A DNA stretch of 64,000 nt, from assembly GCA_015067945.1 (NCBI GenBank), contig SVLM01000007.1:19778-83777 (forward strand), read 5' to 3'. Position numbers and translations under genes: made by a program. The stretch's first letter is position 1; each line of letters starts with the position of its first letter. This stretch comes from Oscillospiraceae bacterium (lineage in GTDB: Bacteria > Bacillota > Clostridia > Oscillospirales > Oscillospiraceae). Of the stretch, positions 24,482 to 30,359 are shown piece by piece. A model generated the notes under the pieces. It saw nothing but the letters and a program-made list of their open reading frames with translations, was not told the DNA's origin and did not search any database.

Positions 24482-25645
24482 TCAATCCACCAAATCGAAG
24501 GTGATCACCGTGTGATAAACACCGCCATCTTCTTTTTGGAGAGTATCGTTAATGGTTTGTTGAATGCTCGCCTTTTGACCAGCCATGTCGTGGGGTAACG
24601 CCACGTCAAAAATTAGATTGCTGTGCCCCGTGCCGCGAACCATGCGAAAATCATGTAGAGTCAGCCGGGAATCCAAGCCTGTGAGGATGGATTCGATTTC
24701 TTTTTTCACCGCCTGGATCTCCGGATCGTCAGTCACCACCGGATCATAGTGAATCACCAAATGAACCTGGTGCTTTTCAAAACACAGCCGTTCCATATCA
24801 TCGATGATCTCATGGCACACCAAAGGGTCTTCTTTCTGATCCATTTCCACATGGATGCTGGCAAACCGCTGTCCAGGGCCATAGTCATGCACCATCAGGT
24901 CGTGCCAGCCCAGCACCCGGTCATTGCCATCCAAAACCCGGACGATCTTTTGCCGTAGCTCTGGACTGGCGGCTTCGCCCAGCAGAGGACTGATGGTCTG
25001 CTTTGCCAAATATGCACCGCTGTAAAGGATGAACAATGCCACCGCCATACCCATGTAACCGTCCACCGCCAGATGCGTTAGTTGCTCCACAACCGTTGCC
25101 AACAGAACTGCACCAGTGGCAATCACATCGTTGCGGCTGTCTGCGGATACCGCCAGCAAGGCGGTAGAATCAATGAGTTTTCCCAGCTTGCGGTTAAACA
25201 GGCACATCCACAGCTTCACCGCCATGGACGCAGCAAGAACCACTATCAGCGGTACAGATACCACCACCGCAGAGGGGTGAAGAATCTTGTCCAGAGAGGT
25301 CTTGACCAGTTCGAAGCCGATGACAATGATCAAGGCCGCAACCGCGAGACCGGATAAGTATTCAAATCTGGCATGGCCGTAGGGATGCTCGCTGTCTGCA
25401 GGCTTTTCCGCCAGCTTAAAGCCGATCAAGGTCACGATGGAGCTGGCAGCGTCGGAAAAGTTGTTCATGGCATCAGCAGCTACCGATACCGCACCGGCCA
25501 GAATGCCCACCACCAGCTTGGCTGTCGCAAGCAGCAGATTACAAAAAATGCCAACTGCACCGGAAAGCTTGCCGATTGCCGCCCGTGTTCCCGACTCCTG
25601 CGGATTCCGATTTCGTATAAATAGTTTCAATAACAATTTTGTCAT
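24482..25645 (-). CDS. Cation diffusion facilitator metal exporter
   Basis: 387 residues, six membrane segments in the first about 210 residues, a cytoplasmic ZT_dimer domain (about 215-295) and an extra C-terminal about 80-residue domain. Membrane metal-site residues read NNFSD in helix 2 and DSRND in helix 5, i.e. NxxxD/DxxxD, the pattern linked to manganese-exporting CDFs rather than HxxxD zinc exporters. SD GGAGGTTTTT precedes ATG 25645. It is monocistronic. Manganese as substrate is inference. Confidence 0.88.
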   Translation of the reverse strand: MTKLLLKLFIRNRNPQESGTRAAIGKLSGAVGIFCNLLLATAKLVVGILAGAVSVAADAMNNFSDAASSIVTLIGFKLAEKPADSEHPYGHARFEYLSGLAVAALIIVIGFELVKTSLDKILHPSAVVVSVPLIVVLAASMAVKLWMCLFNRKLGKLIDSTALLAVSADSRNDVIATGAVLLATVVEQLTHLAVDGYMGMAVALFILYSGAYLAKQTISPLLGEAASPELRQKIVRVLDGNDRVLGWHDLMVHDYGPGQRFASIHVEMDQKEDPLVCHEIIDDMERLCFEKHQVHLVIHYDPVVTDDPEIQAVKKEIESILTGLDSRLTLHDFRMVRGTGHSNLIFDVALPHDMAGQKASIQQTINDTLQKEDGGVYHTVITFDLVD

Positions 25646-25710
25646 AAAAACCTCCGAACATTACATATATTGCTTGGAAGCTATATTGCATAAATAGAAA
25701 AGATAGGTAA

Positions 25711-26088
25711 TTATTTTAAGTCCTCACTGAACACAAATTGTGTGTTGACAGGAATTTTGAAATACTCATTATCTCCATTGTCAATTAGTATGAGTGTATT
25801 TTCATCTTTGATTTCAAACCGAAACGTTGTGCTTTGCGAGGTGGCAATAATCGTTCCATTCACCACCTCATATGTGCCATATTCTGCATAAGAAATAACT
25901 GCTCCAGTCCCAAATAGAAATTTATTTTCCTTTGCATTCAAGTATAGATACGGCGTAAACATTTCCTCGTAATTGCCAACAGCATAATAATTGCCGGATA
26001 GCAAAGAAGGGACATTGCTATTAGAAGTACAACCGACAGCGGAAACCAAAACAATTATACAAACAAAACAACACAGTATTTGCTTCAT
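25711..26088 (-). CDS. Small lipoprotein of unknown function
   Basis: 125 residues. Lipobox VSAVGC (Cys about 19) after a short hydrophobic signal, then a compact beta-rich domain (GTYEVVNGTIIAT, TFRFEIKDENTLILID). Base composition is A+T-rich compared with flanking housekeeping genes. Its ATG at 26088 overlaps the stop of the four-helix-bundle gene (ATGA), so the two are translated together. I do not recognise the family. Confidence 0.65.
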   Translation of the reverse strand: MKQILCCFVCIIVLVSAVGCTSNSNVPSLLSGNYYAVGNYEEMFTPYLYLNAKENKFLFGTGAVISYAEYGTYEVVNGTIIATSQSTTFRFEIKDENTLILIDNGDNEYFKIPVNTQFVFSEDLK

Positions 26089-26438
26089 TTCACATTCTCC
26101 TTTGCGGTTTTGCAAGAGGCGATGAGTAATCTGCGAATATTGCCGCACAGTCTCTCGGCGTATTGATAGGTAGTACTATCGATCCTCTTGGTTTCATGCA
26201 TCAATTTTAACCAACAACTCGTTTCGTTTGATTCTTTCAATGCGATTTCCAGCTTTGCAACAAAGTCTTTCTTGCTCTGTGCGTACTGTGCTTCGTGAAT
26301 ATTAGCTCCAACCGATGTACCAGCCCTTGCAAGCTGATCGGTCATATAAGAACTTTTCGGTGCAGTGATACCGTCAGCAAGATTCACAATCGCAACCGCA
26401 AATTCAAAAGACAACGCAAGTAATTTGTTTTCAGACAT
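26085..26438 (-). CDS. Four-helix-bundle protein (S23 / 23S rRNA intervening-sequence-protein family)
   Basis: 117 residues with the family hallmarks: a first helix LLALSFEFAVAIVNLADGI, then SSYMTDQLARAGTSVGANIHEAQYAQSKKDFVAKLEIALKE and a final helix with ESNETSCWLKLMHE, the GTSVGANIxEA and KESxETxyWL signatures. The family is found inside 23S rRNA intervening sequences, as the Avd subunit of diversity-generating retroelements, and as free-standing genes of unknown role. Here it is free-standing; no reverse transcriptase is nearby. ATG 26438 has AAGGTG 6 bases upstream, and a promoter at 26461-26489 abuts a large hairpin array. Confidence 0.88.
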   Translation of the reverse strand: MSENKLLALSFEFAVAIVNLADGITAPKSSYMTDQLARAGTSVGANIHEAQYAQSKKDFVAKLEIALKESNETSCWLKLMHETKRIDSTTYQYAERLCGNIRRLLIASCKTAKENVK

Positions 26439-26460
26439 GCAAGCACCTTCTTTCATGATC

Positions 26461-26489
26461 GTTATAACACAATTCCTTGCGTTTTGCAA
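26461..26489 (-). promoter_or_regulatory. Promoter of the four-helix-bundle/lipoprotein operon
   Basis: Minus strand: TTGCAA (26484-26489), a 17-bp spacer and TATAAC (26461-26466). The -35 box lies 5 bases from the edge of the hairpin array. Confidence 0.7.
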
Positions 26490-26493
26490 TGAC

Positions 26494-26654
26494 ATATCGC
26501 ATTCGCGATATGATATACGGCAATGCCGTGTGATATATTTGCGATGCAAATATGATATAATATCCGTTCCTTCATATGCCGAAGGCATATATCATCGCAC
26601 AACAGTGCGATATCATATCGAAGATATATCACCCGTTCCGAAGGGAACGGATAT
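26494..26654. repeat. Dense hairpin array with GATAT linkers
   Basis: Seven perfect hairpins in 161 bp: 26494-26511 (ATATCGC/GCGATAT), 26517-26529 (ACGGC/GCCGT), 26535-26553 (ATATTTGC/GCAAATAT), 26574-26590 (ATATGCC-GAA-GGCATAT), 26594-26611 (ATCGCAC/GTGCGAT), 26615-26627 (ATATC-GAA-GATAT) and 26633-26650 (CCGTTCC/GGAACGG). The 11-base ATATCCGTTCC at 26560-26570 also pairs with GGAACGGATAT at 26644-26654, enclosing three hairpins as a multi-arm structure and competing with the last hairpin. Hairpins are separated by GATAT/ATATC linkers. It lies between the tRNA-Gly terminator and the four-helix-bundle promoter, and fills most of the 26439-26702 gap. Confidence 0.9.
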
Positions 26655-26660
26655 CATTGC

Positions 26661-26699
26661 AAAAAGCCCCTTTTGTCTGGTAGACAAAAGGGGCTTTTT
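26661..26699 (-). terminator. Intrinsic terminator of tRNA-Gly
   Basis: AAAAAGCCCCTTTTGTCT paired with its inverse, ending in TTTTT; symmetrical. Confidence 0.9.
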
Positions 26700-26702
26700 G
26701 CA

Positions 26703-26778
26703 TGGAGCGGGTGACGAGGCTCGAACTCGCTACCTCCACCTTGGCAAGGTGGCGCTCTACCGGATGAGCTACACCCGC
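26703..26778 (-). tRNA. tRNA-Gly (GCC)
   Basis: Minus strand: acceptor GCGGGTG/CACCCGC, D-arm AGCTCATCCGGTAGAGC, anticodon stem CCACC/GGTGG with loop TTGCCAA (anticodon GCC), T-loop TTCGAGC and an encoded CCA. Promoter at 26791-26818. Confidence 0.96.
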
Positions 26779-26790
26779 GGAACAAGTGAC

Positions 26791-26818
26791 ATTATAGCAC
26801 TAATTTTCATTTTGTCAA
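26791..26818 (-). promoter_or_regulatory. Promoter of tRNA-Gly
   Basis: Minus strand: consensus TTGACA (26813-26818), a 16-bp spacer and TATAAT (26791-26796). Confidence 0.82.
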
Positions 26819-26838
26819 CACGAAATTTCGCTTTTTTT

Positions 26839-26881
26839 GAAAAAAGCTTCTTGCAGGGCAAGGTGCTTCCCTGCCCTGCAA
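26839..26881 (-). terminator. Intrinsic terminator of the ABC transporter operon
   Basis: TTGCAGGGCA/TGCCCTGCAA hairpin followed by GAAGCTTTTTT on the minus strand, just after the TrpR-like gene. Confidence 0.82.
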
Positions 26882-26887
26882 AAATCT

Positions 26888-27160
26888 TCAATCCTTCTTC
26901 AAAAGCGTTGCGTAGCCTTTGCCGTACTGCACGCATCGGGACACCCGGCTCAAGGTGGCCGATGAAATATCGCCCTGAGCGATGACCTGATTATAGGTAT
27001 TGCCCTCCAGCAGCAGCCGTGCCGCACGGACACGCTCTGCCATATTCTCAATTTCCTTCTGTGTGCACAGATCCGTGAACAGTGCCTCGCAGTCCTCCAC
27101 AGATTCCAGGCTGGTAATCAGCCGGTACAGCTCCTGAATACGCATTTTCTTATCCGTCAT
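26888..27160 (-). CDS. YerC/YecD-type TrpR-family DNA-binding protein
   Basis: 90 residues, all-helical, matching the Trp-repressor superfamily: ELYRLITSLESVEDCEALFTDLCT then KEIENMAERVRAARLLLEGNTYNQV (helix-turn-helix start) and DISSATLSRVSRCVQYG (recognition helix). Start at ATG 27160, 9 bases after GGAGG; the ATG at 27169 is too close to that site. It is 15 bases downstream of the ABC ATPase gene, so it is made with the transporter. In TrpR the ligand is tryptophan; the ligand of YerC-type proteins is not established. Confidence 0.88.
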   Translation of the reverse strand: MTDKKMRIQELYRLITSLESVEDCEALFTDLCTQKEIENMAERVRAARLLLEGNTYNQVIAQGDISSATLSRVSRCVQYGKGYATLLKKD

Positions 27161-27175
27161 GGCAGGCATCCTCCG

Positions 27176-27886
27176 TTATTCCGCGTCAAACCGACGGCTT
27201 AAAAAGGCCCGGGTCTTTTCGCTTTTGGGATTCTCAAAAACTTCCTCCGGGGTACCCATCTCCTCGATGACCCCGTCTGCCATATATATTACCACATCTG
27301 CTACACATTTTGCAAATGCCATTTCGTGAGTAACCACGATCATGGTGTGATTTTTTTGCTTTAAGCCCCGGATGACTCGCAAAACCTCATCCGTCAGCTC
27401 CGGATCCAAGGCACTGGTAGGCTCATCAAAGCAAAGGATCTCCGGCTGCATGGCCAACGCTCTGGCGATTGCCACCCGCTGCTGCTGACCGCCGGACAGC
27501 TGCCAGGGATAAGCGTCCAGCTTATCCGCCAGTCCCACCTGCCCCAGCAAGCTTTCCGCTTTTGTGCGAATATCGGACTTGCCGCCGATTTTCAGCAGTT
27601 TGGGTGCCAGGGTCACATTTTCCAGTGCCGTATACTGGGGAAACAGATTAAAATTTTGAAACACCAAGCCAAACTGCTGTCGGCTTGCCGGTTTTCCCTC
27701 CACCAGAATTTCTCCGGAGTCCGGTGTTTCCAGAAAGTTCAGGCATCGCAGCAGCGTGGTCTTTCCGCTGCCGGAGGAACCGATGATGGCCAGCACCTGA
27801 CCCTGCTCCAGAGAAAAGCTGACGCCCCGCAGAACCTGGGCTTTATCAAATTGCTTTTGAAGTCCGTTTACCTGCAACAGTGCCAT
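27176..27886 (-). CDS. Polar amino-acid ABC transporter, ATP-binding protein
   Basis: 236 residues, GlnQ/ArtP-type ATPase. Seen: Walker A GSSGSGKTTLL near 36, Q-loop FQNFNLFPQYTALENV near 77, signature LSGGQQQRVAIARAL near 129, Walker B LCFDEPTSALDP near 151 and the switch His in VVTHEMAFA near 192. It energises uptake with the permease encoded 3 bases upstream. Third gene of a four-gene operon. Confidence 0.95.
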   Translation of the reverse strand: MALLQVNGLQKQFDKAQVLRGVSFSLEQGQVLAIIGSSGSGKTTLLRCLNFLETPDSGEILVEGKPASRQQFGLVFQNFNLFPQYTALENVTLAPKLLKIGGKSDIRTKAESLLGQVGLADKLDAYPWQLSGGQQQRVAIARALAMQPEILCFDEPTSALDPELTDEVLRVIRGLKQKNHTMIVVTHEMAFAKCVADVVIYMADGVIEEMGTPEEVFENPKSEKTRAFLSRRFDAE

Positions 27887-27889
27887 ACG

Positions 27890-28537
27890 TTAACCTCTGA
27901 AATAATTAAGCTTTTTCTCCACGGTGCTGAACAGAATAGTCAGCAACCCGTTGAACACCAGGTAGAATGCACCGGTGTAGAACAGCGGCCAAATCAAACC
28001 GCTTTTAATGAAGGATTCGCCGGCCCAGATCACCTCGTATACCGCAATGATCCGTGCCAAGGCAGTATCCTTGACCAAGGTGATGATCTCGTTGCTCATA
28101 GGCGGCACGATCCGCTTAACCACCTGCAGCAGCACCACCCGAAAGAAGGTCTGAGACCTGCTCAGTCCCAGCACCTGACCGGCTTCCCATTGTCCCTGGC
28201 TGATGCTTTCAATGCCGCCCCGGTAGATCTCGGCAAAATAACAGGCGTAATTGATGGAAAAGGCCACAATCACCGCCGTAAACCGGGGCAATGCACGCAT
28301 ATGGAATATCAAACCCGGTCCGTAGAAGATCACCATCAGCTGCAGCATCAAGGGCGTGCCGCGAATGACCCAGATGAAGCCCCGGATCAGCCACCGCAGG
28401 GGTTTGATCCGGCTCATGGAGCCAAAGCATACCAGCAAGCCCAGGGGCAGAGAAAACACCAAAGTCAGTGCAAAAACCTTTAGCGTTTCCTCAAAGCCCT
28501 GCAAAAGCTGCAGCGTTACCGACAGAAACTGTCCCAT
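27890..28537 (-). CDS. Polar amino-acid ABC transporter, permease
   Basis: 215 residues with about five membrane segments and the EAA loop AGQVLGLSRSQTFFRVVLLQVVKR near 130, which contacts the ATPase. The N-terminus (LQGFEETLKVFALTLVFSLPLGLLVC) is of the HisM/GlnP type. Probably forms a homodimer, as only one permease gene is present. Confidence 0.93.
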   Translation of the reverse strand: MGQFLSVTLQLLQGFEETLKVFALTLVFSLPLGLLVCFGSMSRIKPLRWLIRGFIWVIRGTPLMLQLMVIFYGPGLIFHMRALPRFTAVIVAFSINYACYFAEIYRGGIESISQGQWEAGQVLGLSRSQTFFRVVLLQVVKRIVPPMSNEIITLVKDTALARIIAVYEVIWAGESFIKSGLIWPLFYTGAFYLVFNGLLTILFSTVEKKLNYFRG

Positions 28538-28541
28538 AGCT

Positions 28542-29327
28542 TTACTTAATGTCGGCCAAAGTCAATCCGTACTTATCCGCCAAGGTCTTCAGGGTGCCGT
28601 CGGCCATCAGCTTCTTCAGGAAATCATTGAGCTTTGCGGTCACATCGGAATCCTTACGGAAGCCAATGCCGTATTCCTCCTCAGTCAGAGAAATGCTCTT
28701 GGCCAGATCGGCATAGCTGGTGCCGGCACCGGTCATATTGTTGGCCATGGTAATATCGATGACGCAGGCATCGGCAGTACCGGCGGCTACCTCCATCAAA
28801 GCATTGTCCTGATACTGTACTTCGATCAAATTGGTAAAGCCTGCTTCCTTAGCGGCGTCTTCGCCGGCAGAATCATTTTCCACCGCAACGGACAGATCCT
28901 TCATGCTCGCCACATCGGGATACTGAGCGATTTTATCGGCCTTCATAACAATGACCTGAGCATTCAGTACATAGGGAATGGAGCAGGAGGTATTGTTCAG
29001 CACATCATCACTGATGGTCATGCCGTTCCAGATCACATCGATCTGCTTGGTTTCCAGCTCGATAAACTTCTTGCCCCAGTCAGCTATGACAAAAAACTCG
29101 ATCTCTACGCCCAGCTCTTTTGCAAACAGGGTAGCCAGTTCCGCATCAAAGCCGGTCCAGTTGCCGTTTTCATCCTTAAAGTCCATGGGTGCGTACTCGG
29201 TGATGCCCACCACGAGCTTGCCCTTGTTCTGAATGTCCTTCAGATCCGAGCCGGACTCCTGGACACAGCCAGCAAAGCAGCCCAGCACCAACAAGATAGC
29301 CATTACCATTGCGAACATTTTTTTCAT
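28542..29327 (-). CDS. Polar amino-acid ABC transporter, substrate-binding lipoprotein
   Basis: 261 residues. Signal peptide with lipobox VLGCFAGC, then an SBP_bac_3 fold: KGKLVVGITEYAPMDFKDENGNWTG near 35 (the family's opening), FDAELATLFAKELG, and IDVIWNGMTISDD near 95. It delivers an amino acid (cystine, glutamine or arginine-like; not decidable from sequence) to the permease. First gene of the operon, with its promoter at 29374-29403. Confidence 0.94.
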   Translation of the reverse strand: MKKMFAMVMAILLVLGCFAGCVQESGSDLKDIQNKGKLVVGITEYAPMDFKDENGNWTGFDAELATLFAKELGVEIEFFVIADWGKKFIELETKQIDVIWNGMTISDDVLNNTSCSIPYVLNAQVIVMKADKIAQYPDVASMKDLSVAVENDSAGEDAAKEAGFTNLIEVQYQDNALMEVAAGTADACVIDITMANNMTGAGTSYADLAKSISLTEEEYGIGFRKDSDVTAKLNDFLKKLMADGTLKTLADKYGLTLADIK

Positions 29328-29373
29328 AAGAATCCATCCTTTCGTCCCCGTGGGGATTTGTTGTGATGGCCGT

Positions 29374-29403
29374 ATTATACTTTATCGCTTTAGCGTTGTA
29401 AAG
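29374..29403 (-). promoter_or_regulatory. Promoter of the amino-acid ABC transporter operon
   Basis: Minus strand: TTTACA (29398-29403), an 18-bp spacer and TATAAT (29374-29379). I found no T-box or lysine/glycine riboswitch signature in the 45-base leader; the region 29404-29530 shows nothing else. Confidence 0.68.
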
Positions 29404-29536
29404 TGTTATTTTGCAATTTTTGGTCATTTTGTAGGCCTGCACAAAAACAAGCTCCGCTTTGGCACTTTAGTTTGGTAAAGTTATACCGTTTGCAAATTGT
29501 TTACATTTTCCCGACCCTCATCCACCCTTACATCCG

Positions 29537-29565
29537 TTGACGGACAATAAAAAATATGGTATACT
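29537..29565 (+). promoter_or_regulatory. SigA promoter of the leader/lipoprotein/subtilase locus
   Basis: TTGACG (29537-29542), a 17-bp spacer and TATACT (29560-29565), followed by an A+T-rich start region about 20 bases before a strong ribosome site. Confidence 0.75.
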
Positions 29566-29596
29566 AATATTGAACACAAAACAGGAGGTGATCGCC

Positions 29597-29686
29597 ATGG
29601 TAAATGCTGTAAGCCGGTGGGGCTTTTTGTGCGTTACTGTGGGACACCGATCAAATAGAAATAAAGCGAACATAGTAAGCACATAA
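29597..29686 (+). CDS. Leader-peptide-like small ORF (29 codons)
   Basis: ATG preceded by AGGAGGTGATCGCC, near-perfect complementarity to the 16S 3' end. The peptide begins MVNAVSRWGFLC and ends NIVST; it is basic, with no membrane segment or known family. It begins within the first 30 transcribed bases and ends inside the left arm of a stable hairpin (29675-29718). That is the geometry of an attenuation leader, though no run of a single regulatory codon is obvious. Function unproven. Confidence 0.55.
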   Translation: MVNAVSRWGFLCVTVGHRSNRNKANIVST

Positions 29687-29728
29687 GCTGCACCGAATGA
29701 TGGGCAGTTTGTGTGCTTTTAAATTTTT
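29675..29728 (+). promoter_or_regulatory. Hairpin followed by U-rich tract (attenuator or terminator candidate)
   Basis: AAGCACATAAGCTGC pairs with GCAGTTTGTGTGCTT across a 12-base loop, followed by TTAAATTTTT. The stop codon of the small ORF is inside the 5' arm, so ribosomes finishing the leader would block the stem. A second structure follows at 29750-29800: GGAAAC pairs with GTTTCC, enclosing an inner stem and the GGGAGGTG ribosome site. Confidence 0.6.
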
Positions 29729-29800
29729 ATGGAATTTTGTATCGAATCGGGGAAACTTTTCACTCTTTGTAAGTGAGAGCAAAAGTGGGAGGTGTTTCCG

Positions 29801-29809
29801 ATGAAGTAA
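29801..29809 (+). other. Two-codon ORF (ATG AAG TAA) behind a strong ribosome site
   Basis: GGGAGGTG lies 6 bases upstream of ATG AAG TAA. The next ATG (29811) opens a frame that runs in phase into the lipoprotein gene. Minimal start-stop ORFs can stall ribosomes and act in regulation; whether this one is used is unknown. Confidence 0.4.
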
Positions 29810-29876
29810 TATGTCACGGTGTGGGTGCTTGTTAGGCTGCATCACGCCGTATACCGGTATTACCAGGAGGCAATTT

Positions 29877-30332
29877 ATGAAAAATGTTTGTTTGTTTTTG
29901 ATCGTTGTTCTTTTGCTTGGTTGCTTCGCAGGGTGTCAGGAAGCACAGGAGGGCACAAAAGGTCCGATCCAGAACGAGGACGGAACCTTGGCCGACTGGA
30001 TGAAAAGAGAAATAGAGAGAAATGGCAGAGATGTAACTTGGTACGAGGACGGTTCACCATCGGGTTATCGCTACTATGGAACAGAGAATGGATATGTTTT
30101 TCTGTTTATCGCCGGTGGTGGGCAAATGACCACTACAAAAGTTATTGGAAATTGTAGATTCACCTATCCAATCGACTTTTATTTAACGGCATATAAAGAC
30201 GGAGAATTCTATTGGCTGGAAGATCTTTATAACGAAGGCATACTGAGTGACGAGTGTATTGCGAGAATATGCGATGCACACTATGGACAGGGTACTGCCG
30301 CTCCACCATTAGCTACAGTGCCTAATGAATAA
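29877..30332 (+). CDS. Small lipoprotein of unknown function preceding the subtilase
   Basis: 151 residues. Signal peptide with lipobox LLGCFAGC (Cys about 20), then DWMKREIERNGRDVTWYEDGSPSGYRYYG and a beta-rich domain; a low-complexity tail TAAPPLATVPNE. ATG 29877 has AGGAGG 6 bases upstream; an in-frame ATG at 29811 would add a 22-residue Cys-rich extension and hide the signal peptide. A+T-rich. It is 27 bases upstream of the protease gene, so it may be its partner or inhibitor; this is inference from position only. Confidence 0.68.
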   Translation: MKNVCLFLIVVLLLGCFAGCQEAQEGTKGPIQNEDGTLADWMKREIERNGRDVTWYEDGSPSGYRYYGTENGYVFLFIAGGGQMTTTKVIGNCRFTYPIDFYLTAYKDGEFYWLEDLYNEGILSDECIARICDAHYGQGTAAPPLATVPNE

Positions 30333-30359
30333 TCTGTTAAAGAGGAGGAATTTTTGCTT

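Noticed and set aside
26085-26438. Avd of a diversity-generating retroelement
   Set aside because: No reverse transcriptase, template repeat or variable repeat is seen within the window, so only the broader S23/IVP family is claimed.
26494-26654. CRISPR array
   Set aside because: The units are different palindromes without constant repeats or spacers of even length, and no cas genes are present.
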